Source: Anaerolineaceae bacterium UBA5224
GTDB taxonomy: Bacteria > Chloroflexota > Anaerolineae > Anaerolineales > Anaerolineaceae
DNA length: 13,061 nucleotides
Direction: 5' to 3'
Assembly: GCA_002409365.1 (NCBI GenBank)
Contig: DHUW01000056.1
Coordinates: forward strand, 1 to 13,061
In this document: piece by piece, positions 1 through 6,244 of the stretch
Position numbering within the stretch: the first letter of the stretch is position 1
Layout of the letters: every line of letters starts with the position of its first letter
Notes under the pieces: model-generated
Told to the model about the DNA's origin: nothing
The model's input: the letters and a program-made list of their open reading frames with translations, nothing else
Database searches by the model: none
Made by a program: the position numbers and the translations under genes

Positions 1-52
1 TCCAATAAACGGGGTGCACTACATAAACCTCACCTTTTTCAATTTCAGAAAA

Positions 53-2323
53 TTAATCTCTGCGGGGGGGACGGCGGTCGCCACCACTGGAGCGTCTATC
101 GCCACCAGAGTGTCTGTCACCACCGCGACGGTCACCACCGCGACGATCACCACCATGGCGTTCGCCGCCATGGCTTCCACCGCCAGATTTACTGCGGGGA
201 TTATCGTGTTCGCGGGCTTCCTCTGCAGTCCAGCCTTCCAGCAATGCCTTTCGGGAAAGTCTGATCTTGCCTTCAGGGGAGATATCGATGACCATAACAG
301 TCAATTCGTCACCCAAGCTGACTACATCTTCTACCTTTTCAACACGATCTGATGCCAGCTGAGAAATGTGCACCATACCGTCAACGCCGGGCAGGATTTC
401 GACAAAAGCACCAAAATCGGCTATGCGCACTACTTTGCCAGTGTAAATCTTGCCGATTTCAGCGGTTTCGGTAAGGGATAGAATGCGATCGCGGGCTTCT
501 TCAAAACCGGTACCACCAGTTGAGGCGATAAACACGGTGCCATCTTCACTGATATCGATCTTGGTGTTGGTTTCTTCCTGTAGAGCACGAATGTTCTTGC
601 CACCGGGACCGATGATTGCTCCGATTTTGTCAACCGGTACTTTGATCGATTCGATACGAGGAACATGGGCTTTCAGGCTTGGCCGAGGTTCAGCGATAGT
701 CTTGAGCATCTGGTCCAAGATATAGAAGCGGGCAGATTTTGCACGATCCAGGGCTTCAGCCATCACTTCGGGGGTAATGCCACCGATTTTGATGTCCATC
801 TGCAGGGCGGTTATGCCATTGCGGGTACCTGCCACTTTGAAGTCCATATCGCCAAGGTGATCTTCCATACCCAAAATGTCTGTCAAGATGACGTGCTTGT
901 CGCCTTCTTTGATCAAACCCATGGCAACACCAGAGACCGGGTTGGTGATCGGCACACCAGCATCCATCAATGCCAGGGTGGAGCCACAAACAGAACCCAT
1001 TGAAGAGGATCCGTTGGAAGCCATTACCTCGGACACCAGGCGCAGCGTGTAAGGGAAAGTCGCTTCGTCAGGGATAACGGGCAAAAGTGCTCGTTCAGCC
1101 AGGGCGCCGTGACCAATCTCGCGTCGTGATTGTCCACCAAGGCGTTTTGTTTCACCAGTGGAGTAAGGCGGGAAATTGTAATGATGCATGTAGCGTTTTG
1201 ATTCGAGGCCGTTCAGGTTGTCCAGTTCCTGGGCTTCCTTGGGGGTACCAAGGGTTGCCAGGGTTAATACCTGGGTTTCACCTCGGGTGAAAAGACCGGA
1301 ACCATGGGCACGAGGAGAAATATCGACTTCGGTGCTGATCTCACGCACCTCGAAGACCTTGCGATGGTCAGGGCGTTTGCCGTAGTTCAAAATTCTTTCG
1401 CGGATAATTTCTCTTTCAGCGTCCTCATAAGCAGCGCTGTAAGCTGCCAGGGCTTCGGCGGTCGGTTCTTCTCCAGCAGCTTCGAGCAGGTAAGCGGCTT
1501 TGATCTCAGCGATACCGCCATAGAGATTGTCCTTGCTATAATCCTGATCCAAAAGTGCTTCCAAACGAGAGCGGATAGCCTCTTTTGCCTGGGCAGTCAG
1601 GCTGTTGTCTTTCACAGAAAGTTTGACTTCCTTCTTCGGTTTACCGATCTCGGCTGCCATTTTGAGCTGGGTTTCAATGATCGGCTGGATGGCTTTGTGC
1701 GCTAATTGCAGGGCTTCTGCCATCAAAACTTCGGTTACTTCGTTTGCACCGGCTTCAACCATCAGGATGGCATCTTTTGTACCGGCAACACGCAGATCGA
1801 GTGTTGAGACGGCCATTTGCTGCATCGTGGGGTTGACCACCAGGTCGCCATCGACAAAAGCGATGCGTACTGCACCGACAGGACCACCAAAGGGAATGTC
1901 CGAGATCATCAGGGCAGCCGAAGCGGCGTTGATGGCGAGCATATCCAGTGGGTTTTCGTCGTCCGCAGAAAGAGACATGAGAACGACCTGCACTTCGTTG
2001 CGCATTCCTTCGGGGAAAAGCGGGCGCAGAGGGCGGTCGGTGAGGCGAGCCACAAGCGTGGCATCTGTGGAGGGGCGGCCTTCACGGCGGAAGAACGATC
2101 CGGGGATTTTACCTCCGGCATACATGCGCTCTTCGTAGTCCACGGTCAGCGGGAAGAAATCGGTTCCTTCACGAATGCCTCCCATGGTCGTGGCAGCGAA
2201 CATCATCGTGTCGCCCTGCCTTAAAATTACTGATCCGCCAGCTAAACGGGCAATCCTGCCGGTTTCAAAACTGACTTCTTTACCTCCAAGTTGGGAGAGG
2301 TAATACTTTGCTTCAGGTTTCAT
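53..2323 (-). CDS. pnp: Polyribonucleotide nucleotidyltransferase (PNPase)
   Basis: Phosphorolytic 3'-to-5' exoribonuclease, which normally forms a cytoplasmic trimer that degrades mRNA and can be part of an RNA degradosome. The 756-residue product shows the full domain order: first RNase PH core (about 10-220), helical linker (about 240-310), second RNase PH core (about 315-545) with FTRGETQ at 345-351, the phosphate-binding SSMGSVCG at 440-447 and the catalytic acids D488 and D494 with K496 (equivalent to E. coli D486, D492, K494), a KH domain with GPGG at 572-575, and an S1 domain (about 623-692). It is longer than E. coli PNPase (711 aa) because residues from about 713 form a Gly/Arg/Asp/His-rich tail. 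The ATG is preceded by GAAAGGA about 7 nt upstream. It lies 154 bp downstream of rpsO on the same strand, the classical arrangement. Only 52 bases beyond its stop are visible, with no clear terminator. Confidence 0.98.
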   Translation of the reverse strand: MKPEAKYYLSQLGGKEVSFETGRIARLAGGSVILRQGDTMMFAATTMGGIREGTDFFPLTVDYEERMYAGGKIPGSFFRREGRPSTDATLVARLTDRPLRPLFPEGMRNEVQVVLMSLSADDENPLDMLAINAASAALMISDIPFGGPVGAVRIAFVDGDLVVNPTMQQMAVSTLDLRVAGTKDAILMVEAGANEVTEVLMAEALQLAHKAIQPIIETQLKMAAEIGKPKKEVKLSVKDNSLTAQAKEAIRSRLEALLDQDYSKDNLYGGIAEIKAAYLLEAAGEEPTAEALAAYSAAYEDAEREIIRERILNYGKRPDHRKVFEVREISTEVDISPRAHGSGLFTRGETQVLTLATLGTPKEAQELDNLNGLESKRYMHHYNFPPYSTGETKRLGGQSRREIGHGALAERALLPVIPDEATFPYTLRLVSEVMASNGSSSMGSVCGSTLALMDAGVPITNPVSGVAMGLIKEGDKHVILTDILGMEDHLGDMDFKVAGTRNGITALQMDIKIGGITPEVMAEALDRAKSARFYILDQMLKTIAEPRPSLKAHVPRIESIKVPVDKIGAIIGPGGKNIRALQEETNTKIDISEDGTVFIASTGGTGFEEARDRILSLTETAEIGKIYTGKVVRIADFGAFVEILPGVDGMVHISQLASDRVEKVEDVVSLGDELTVMVIDISPEGKIRLSRKALLEGWTAEEAREHDNPRSKSGGGSHGGERHGGDRRGGDRRGGDRHSGGDRRSSGGDRRPPRRD
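118..162 (-). repeat. 15-bp tandem repeat encoding GGDRR units in the PNPase tail
   Basis: On the plus strand CACCACCGCGACGGT (118-132) is followed by CACCACCGCGACGAT (133-147) and a degenerate third copy (148-162). Read on the minus strand these encode successive Gly-Gly-Asp-Arg-Arg type units. Weaker copies (GGDRH, GGDRR) continue toward the stop codon at 53. Repeat slippage is an inference that would explain the regular period; the tail could vary in length between strains. Confidence 0.8.
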
Positions 2324-2375
2324 TTTTTTCCTTTCACCTGTTGCCAGATCAGGGACTGAAAATCGGTGACCAATA

Positions 2376-2412
2376 TTGATCAGCGCTTTTCAATTCCCGT
2401 CTGGCTGATTAA
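2376..2412 (-). promoter_or_regulatory. Imperfect hairpin in the pnp leader
   Basis: ATCAGC at 2379-2384 pairs with GCTGAT at 2404-2409, and flanking bases extend the stem to about 9 bp with one mismatch on the transcribed strand (an A-C opposition; it would be a G-T wobble on the plus strand). The loop is 19 nt. It sits about 55-90 nt upstream of the pnp start codon, in the position of the pnp 5' leader. In E. coli the pnp leader is cut by RNase III and mediates autoregulation. Whether this weaker stem has a role here is inference. Confidence 0.35.
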
Positions 2413-2421
2413 AATCCACAA

Positions 2422-2450
2422 TTACCTCTTCAGTGTTACTGGAGAGGTAA
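2422..2450 (-). promoter_or_regulatory. rpsO-pnp intergenic hairpin
   Basis: TTACCTCT (2422-2429) pairs with AGAGGTAA (2443-2450), and inside this CAGT (2431-2434) pairs with ACTG (2438-2441) around a 3-nt loop. One opposition (2430/2442) is a mismatch on the minus-strand RNA. The hairpin starts 28 bases after the rpsO stop codon. The downstream minus-strand sequence has only a short T-run (GGATTTTAATC), so it is a weak or attenuating terminator at best. An RNase processing site or an rpsO 3'-end stabiliser are alternatives, as in the well-studied rpsO-pnp spacer of enterobacteria. Confidence 0.6.
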
Positions 2451-2477
2451 AAGTGGTTGATTACTGTCTTTCTGAAA

Positions 2478-2750
2478 TTACTTCCTGCGGATGCCCAAAG
2501 TTTCGGTGATGCTCATAAAGCGATCGTAGTCTTTCTGGCGTAAGTAAGCCAGAAGGCGGCGGCGCTGACCGACGAGTTTCAACAGACCGCGACGTGAACT
2601 TTCATCGTGCTTGTTCGTGCGCAGGTGGTCAGTTAGTTGAGCGATTCTCTTGGAAAGCAAAGCAATTTGAACCTCGGGGGAACCAGTGTCACCCGATTTG
2701 GTTGCGAATTGATTGATAATCTCAGTTTTTTCAGTTTTTGTTAATGCCAT
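2478..2750 (-). CDS. rpsO: 30S ribosomal protein S15
   Basis: Small-subunit protein that binds 16S rRNA at the central-domain three-way junction and helps nucleate platform assembly. The 90-residue product begins MALTKTEK and carries the family hallmarks: DTGSPEVQIALLSKRI, LTDHLRTNKHD, SSRRGLLKLVGQRRRLLAYL and a C-terminal LGIRRK. Its length is typical (89-90 aa). The open frame extends upstream to 2834, but the ATG at 2750 is chosen because AGGAG sits 8 nt before it and the homologous start matches. An A-rich stretch (minus-strand complement of the T-run at 2773-2780) precedes the ribosome-binding site. It is probably co-transcribed with pnp. S15 autoregulates its mRNA in several phyla by different leader structures; I could not identify one here. 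Confidence 0.98.
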   Translation of the reverse strand: MALTKTEKTEIINQFATKSGDTGSPEVQIALLSKRIAQLTDHLRTNKHDESSRRGLLKLVGQRRRLLAYLRQKDYDRFMSITETLGIRRK

Positions 2751-2842
2751 GACGTATGCTCCTATACATATATTTTTTTTGCAGGTCTCCCTGTTTGCAG
2801 CCACAAATAAAGGACCGCGCACCGGACCAGTCATTAGCAGAA

Positions 2843-2870
2843 ATTATAACAGGATTCGATTTGCGTGCAA
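2843..2870 (-). promoter_or_regulatory. Promoter for rpsO-pnp
   Basis: Read on the minus strand, a perfect TATAAT -10 (plus 2843-2848) is preceded, after a 16-bp spacer, by TTGCAC (plus 2865-2870) as a partial -35 matching TTG of the consensus. The predicted start near 2836 gives a leader of about 86 nt before the rpsO ATG. Confidence 0.65.
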
Positions 2871-3008
2871 GCAAGAAGTTGGTGCGAATTTTCCACTGCA
2901 CTTCATTATTGCCACTGGAATTCGCGGTAGACAGATTAGATGGGCTCATCTCATAACAGGGCAAGCATGAAACCTGGTTCAAAAAAATTAGTCATGAGAG
3001 AACAGCAA

Positions 3009-3033
3009 ACGGGCGGGTTTGCGACCCGCCCGT
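3009..3033 (-). terminator. GC-rich hairpin downstream of the RDD gene
   Basis: ACGGGCGGGT (3009-3018) and ACCCGCCCGT (3024-3033) form a perfect 10-bp stem with a 5-nt loop, starting 63 bp after the RDD stop codon. There is no U-tract directly after the stem on either strand. A run of seven T (complement of 2981-2987) occurs about 21 nt further on the minus strand. It is probably a terminator or a 3'-end stabiliser for the RDD transcript, but it lacks the canonical layout. Confidence 0.5.
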
Positions 3034-3095
3034 AAGGAAATCAATTGTTGAAAAAGTCATCTTCCTGAGCAAAAAGATGACCGGACTAAGAACAG

Positions 3096-3524
3096 TTACG
3101 ATTTGATAACCAGTGTGCCGGCGATCATGTCATGCAAAGCTTGCTTCTTTTCTGTGAATGCTGCCATAATGAAGCCGAAAAACAGGATCAAAGCAGACAG
3201 GATCTTGGCGAGATATCGCACAGCTGCCTTGCCGAAACTGATGCGCGCACCAGACAAGTCAGTGACCTTGATCCCCAGCAGACGCTTGCCAAGAGTAGCC
3301 TGGTAAGATGAAGATTCCTGCAGCGTGTAATACAGGAAGCCGGCAATGGTAGTAATCAGACTGTAGAAAAAGGTATCATCGCGAACCCCGAAAATCCGGA
3401 TCAGCACCCAGCCGAAGGCGCCTAAAATCAATCCGTCAATAAAGATGGCAGCAAAACGGTTCCAGAATCCGGCATATACCGGGTTGTATGCAGACATTGT
3501 CTGTTGGTTATTTTGATCAATCAT
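3096..3524 (-). CDS. RDD family integral membrane protein
   Basis: A 142-residue polytopic membrane protein. The N-terminal segment has the family's Arg and first Asp (R23 and D30 in WNRFAAIFID), then hydrophobic segments at about 24-46 and 54-69. The middle has the conserved TLGKRLLGIKV (78-87 region), then a third hydrophobic segment about 101-122. The C-terminus has KKQALHDMIAGTLVI, where D132 is the second conserved acid. RDD proteins are mostly of unknown function; some have been implicated in Na+ or Li+/proton transport, which I do not claim here. The start is well supported: AGGAAGGAGA lies 7 nt before the ATG. It appears monocistronic and is divergent from the decarboxylase operon. 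Confidence 0.9.
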   Translation of the reverse strand: MIDQNNQQTMSAYNPVYAGFWNRFAAIFIDGLILGAFGWVLIRIFGVRDDTFFYSLITTIAGFLYYTLQESSSYQATLGKRLLGIKVTDLSGARISFGKAAVRYLAKILSALILFFGFIMAAFTEKKQALHDMIAGTLVIKS

Positions 3525-3908
3525 AATTAATCTCCTTCCTGGTAGATAAGTAGATTCAGTTTAGCACTACAACCAGAGCAATGCGATAAAAAATATAGCC
3601 TTCCAGATCCCTTGCTAAGGGTCAATTTTGGTTATTCAAGACGTTCCTTGTTCCACATACTCTTAGAGATCGGACCGGTAGCAAGTGGCAATATCCAGGT
3701 GGAGAATCACAGTCCAAGCCTTTGGGTTAAATTAATAAAATAATCACCAATACCTGATCACAAATTGTATAAATCTATAAATTAAGCTTCAAATTAGGCA
3801 TACTCGCTGGGGTTAACCCCCTTTCTGCGCACCAAGTAATGTTACAATATTCACTCATGCTAGCCGTGCTCACACGCAACAGGGCTAAAAACATTTAAAG
3901 GAGATTTG
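3525..3908. promoter_or_regulatory. Divergent intergenic region between RDD gene and mmdA
   Basis: This 384-bp gene-free stretch contains an A+T-rich segment (about 3722-3798), a short inverted repeat CCCTTGCTAAGGG (3609-3621), a perfect 12-bp palindrome GGGGTTAACCCC (3809-3820), and a possible extended -10 TGTTACAAT (3840-3848) for the plus-strand operon. I found no convincing -35 for either direction. The leader from the predicted start (about 3855) to the mmdA ATG would be about 55 nt. Confidence 0.55.
3809..3820. promoter_or_regulatory. Perfect palindrome, candidate operator of the decarboxylase operon
   Basis: GGGGTTAACCCC is an exact self-complementary dodecamer. It is centred about 40 bp upstream of the start predicted from the TACAAT box at 3843-3848, which lacks a recognisable -35. 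That placement suits an activator replacing the -35 contact, or a repressor. The regulator is not identifiable from this window. Confidence 0.4.
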
Positions 3909-5453
3909 ATGACTGAGGAAAACCCCCGCATTGAGAAATTGAAGGCTCTGCGTGCCGCGTCCAAATTAGGTGGTGGACAGGATCGCATTGACAAACAACA
4001 CGCCAAGGGCAGTCTCACCGCCCGGGAACGTATCGACTTACTGCTTGATAAGGGCAGTTTTCGTGAGATTGGTGCCCTGATAACCGGGCTCCATGACACG
4101 GAAGGAAAGTCGGGACTTGGTGATGGTGTCGTCACTGGCTATGGAACAGTGGACGGGCGAACCGTTTACGTCTACGCACAGGATTTCACCTTCCAAGGCG
4201 GCTCGTTGGGCAAGATACACGCTGACAAGATTTGCCGCGTGATGGATCTGGCGGTTAAAACTGGCTCGCCGATCATTGGTATGATCGATTCCGGAGGTGC
4301 ACGCATCCAGGAAGGCGTCTATAGCTTGGGTGGATACGCCGAAATCTTCCGCCGCAACGCTATTTACTCTGGTGTTGTACCCCAGATCAGCCTGATCATG
4401 GGACCCTGTGCTGGCGGTGCTTCGTACTCCCCGGCTGTAACTGACTTGATCATCATGGTTCGCAAACAGTCTTACATGTTCCTTACCGGACCGGCAGTGA
4501 TCAAGACCGTCACCGGTGAAGAAGTCGATTCCGAAACCCTGGGCGGCGCTGATGTGCACCTGAAGGTCAGCGGCAACTGCCAGCTGGTCGGCAACAACGA
4601 GCAGGAAGCCATCGCATTGGCACGCCAGGCACTTTCTTACCTGCCTTCCAACAACGTCGAACAGGCTCCTGTTGCAGAAACCAGCGACCCCGCTAATCGC
4701 CGTTCTGCAATGTTGAACAACCTCGTTCCGGAAGACCCCAACCAGCCCTATAGCATGAGAGATGCTATCAACGAGGTCATGGACCAGGGCTCCTTCTTTG
4801 AGATCCAGGCTGGTTACGCTCCCAACGCGATTGTTGGTCTGGCAAGGCTGGCTGGACGCCCAGTTGGTGTAGTTTCACAGGAACCCGCCATGATGGCCGG
4901 TGTGATGGACATCAACTCTGCTGACAAGATCTCCCGCCTGGTGCGCATGTGCGACGCTTTCAACCTGCCTATCGTTACTTTTGTCGATTCCCCAGGCTTC
5001 CTGCCCGGTGTCCAACAGGAATATGGTGGTGTGATCCGCCATGGTGCCAAGGTCCTCTTTGCCTACGCAGAAGCGACCGTGCCAAAAGTGAGTGTTGTCA
5101 CCCGCAAGGCTTACGGTGGTGCTTATGTGGTCATGAGCAGCAAATATCTGGGCACAGATATCACCTACGCCTGGCCTTCAGCTGAAATCGCAGTAATGGG
5201 TGCCGATGGTGCTGCAAATATCCTCTACGGTCGACAGATCAAAGCTGCTGAAGACCCCCAGGCTGAGCGCGAACGCCTTACCCAGGAATACCAGGAAGAA
5301 TACCTGAACCCCTATTTTGCTGCCAAGGCTGGTTATATCGATGAGGTCATTGAGCCAGCTGAAACCCGCCAGAAATTAATCGAAGCCTTGCAGGCATTGC
5401 AAAACAAGGTTGAAACGAACCCTGCCCGCAAGCACGGCAATATGCCAGTATAG
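3909..5453 (+). CDS. mmdA: Methylmalonyl-CoA decarboxylase alpha subunit (carboxyltransferase)
   Basis: Cytoplasmic carboxyltransferase of the crotonase fold that moves the carboxyl group of an acyl-CoA, most likely (S)-methylmalonyl-CoA, to biotin on the carrier encoded two genes downstream. The 514-residue length matches MmdA and PccB. In the N-terminal half, GGARIQEG (129-136) and GPCAGGASYSPAV (165-177) form the CoA and first oxyanion region, followed by the LTGPAVIKTVTGEEV stretch. In the C-terminal half, DSPGFLPG (360-367) and KAYGGAYVVM (400-409) form the second oxyanion region. A TTG directly precedes the chosen ATG; the ATG is preferred because AAAGGAG ends 5 nt before it. PccB and glutaconyl-CoA or acetyl-CoA carboxyltransferases are close relatives, but the adjacent OadG, carrier and beta genes point to a decarboxylase rather than a carboxylase. 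No mutase or epimerase gene is present, so the exact acyl-CoA substrate is inferred. Confidence 0.9.
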   Translation: MTEENPRIEKLKALRAASKLGGGQDRIDKQHAKGSLTARERIDLLLDKGSFREIGALITGLHDTEGKSGLGDGVVTGYGTVDGRTVYVYAQDFTFQGGSLGKIHADKICRVMDLAVKTGSPIIGMIDSGGARIQEGVYSLGGYAEIFRRNAIYSGVVPQISLIMGPCAGGASYSPAVTDLIIMVRKQSYMFLTGPAVIKTVTGEEVDSETLGGADVHLKVSGNCQLVGNNEQEAIALARQALSYLPSNNVEQAPVAETSDPANRRSAMLNNLVPEDPNQPYSMRDAINEVMDQGSFFEIQAGYAPNAIVGLARLAGRPVGVVSQEPAMMAGVMDINSADKISRLVRMCDAFNLPIVTFVDSPGFLPGVQQEYGGVIRHGAKVLFAYAEATVPKVSVVTRKAYGGAYVVMSSKYLGTDITYAWPSAEIAVMGADGAANILYGRQIKAAEDPQAERERLTQEYQEEYLNPYFAAKAGYIDEVIEPAETRQKLIEALQALQNKVETNPARKHGNMPV

Positions 5454-5461
5454 GCAGCAAT

Positions 5462-5815
5462 ATGTCAACTATTCAGCAAGGTTTATTAATTACTGTAATT
5501 GGCATGGGGCTGGTTTTCCTGATGATCCTGGCTCTGTGGGGCATTATGGCACTCCTGGTGAAACTCACCAACAAGCCAGAGGAAGCCGAAGAAGAACTGG
5601 TTGCTGAAGCTGTTGTAGTTGAAACTGAAAAAGCACCAGCAAGCGACCCGAACGGCGCATTGGCTGCTGCGATTGCAGTCGCCTGGGCGGTGCAAAACCA
5701 ATCTGCAGCCACCGCCTTCACACCCAGTCCAGCCTCTTCGAGCTCGGAAAATGCCTGGTTAGCCGCCGGCAGAACTCATCAACTTTATTTGCACACCATC
5801 AGAGGACGGAAGTAA
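5462..5815 (+). CDS. mmdD: OadG/MmdD-type small membrane subunit of the decarboxylase
   Basis: Small subunit that anchors the carboxyltransferase to the membrane beta subunit in Na+-pumping decarboxylases. The 117-residue protein has one N-terminal membrane helix (about 8-36, with VIGMGLVFL, typical of the OadG family), then an acidic and alanine-rich linker, a second mildly hydrophobic AAAIAVAWAV segment, a Ser/Pro-rich stretch, and a C-terminal WLAAGR motif of the kind found at the tail of this family. The start lies 8 nt after the mmdA stop with only a weak AGGCAG ribosome site, so translation may be coupled to mmdA. The stop overlaps the next start by one base (TAATG). Sequence identity in this family is low; the call rests on topology, the N-terminal motif, the tail motif and the operon position. 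Confidence 0.82.
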   Translation: MSTIQQGLLITVIGMGLVFLMILALWGIMALLVKLTNKPEEAEEELVAEAVVVETEKAPASDPNGALAAAIAVAWAVQNQSAATAFTPSPASSSSENAWLAAGRTHQLYLHTIRGRK

Positions 5816-6234
5816 TGAAAGTAAATTTAACCATTGAAGGACAACAATACCAGGTAACCCTGAATGATTTGAACACCAGACCAGTCATCGCCGAAGTGAA
5901 TGGAAAAAGCTACGAAGTTTGGCCAGAAGATGAGCAAGGTCTCACCCCTGTCGTCAATACCAGCACTCCAATACCTGCTGCACCTGCTGTAGCTGCACCT
6001 GCACCAGTTGCAGCCGGCAGCCAGACCTTAACCGCACCCTTGCCAGGTACAGTAATTTCGATTGAAGTGAAGGAAGGTCAGACTGTGACCAACGGTCAGG
6101 ATCTTTATGTGCTGGAAGCAATGAAGATGAAAAATTCGATCAAGGCCGATCGGAATGGCAAGGTTGCCGCTATCCACGTTAACCCTGGTGATTTGGTGAA
6201 GCACAACCAACCCATCCTGACATTCGAAGGGTAG
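5815..6234 (+). CDS. mmdC: Biotin carboxyl carrier subunit of the decarboxylase
   Basis: Carrier protein whose biotinylated lysine shuttles CO2 between the carboxyltransferase and the membrane pump. The 139-residue protein has a short N-terminal domain (1-45), a Pro/Ala-rich flexible linker (about 50-68), and a C-terminal biotinyl domain (about 70-139). The biotin attachment motif EAMKMKN places the acceptor at K104, with the usual PLPGTV entry loop and PGDLVKHNQPI exit strand. The ATG overlaps the preceding stop (TAATG), with AGAGGACGG upstream. No biotin carboxylase gene follows, as expected for a decarboxylase, whose biotin is carboxylated by transfer from the acyl-CoA. Biotin ligase must be encoded elsewhere. 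Confidence 0.95.
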   Translation: MKVNLTIEGQQYQVTLNDLNTRPVIAEVNGKSYEVWPEDEQGLTPVVNTSTPIPAAPAVAAPAPVAAGSQTLTAPLPGTVISIEVKEGQTVTNGQDLYVLEAMKMKNSIKADRNGKVAAIHVNPGDLVKHNQPILTFEG

Positions 6235-6244
6235 GAGGAAATCG

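Larger units (their letters stand above)
2751..3095 (-). other. 345-bp spacer between RDD gene and rpsO
   Basis: This gene-free stretch holds the rpsO promoter (-10 at 2843-2848), an 80-90 nt rpsO leader ending in an A-rich segment before the ribosome-binding site, and, at its other end, the GC hairpin at 3009-3033 following the RDD gene. Open frames crossing it on both strands have no ribosome-binding site or recognisable domain. I see no small RNA or riboswitch class that I can name. Confidence 0.6.

Noticed and set aside
14..2224. Several long plus-strand open frames opposite pnp, up to 177 codons
   Set aside because: They mirror the codon structure of a certain pnp gene, have low-complexity or non-domain products and no ribosome-binding sites; they are antisense shadows.
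2751..2834. Longer N-terminus for S15 starting at 2834
   Set aside because: The extra 28 residues are not part of the family, and the ATG at 2750 has a good ribosome site; the longer frame would begin right at or just after the predicted transcript start.
2713..2982. Small open frames on both strands upstream of rpsO
   Set aside because: No ribosome sites or domains; they overlap the rpsO promoter and leader.
4038..4559. A 173-codon minus-strand frame inside mmdA
   Set aside because: It lies wholly opposite conserved carboxyltransferase coding sequence and its product resembles nothing I know.
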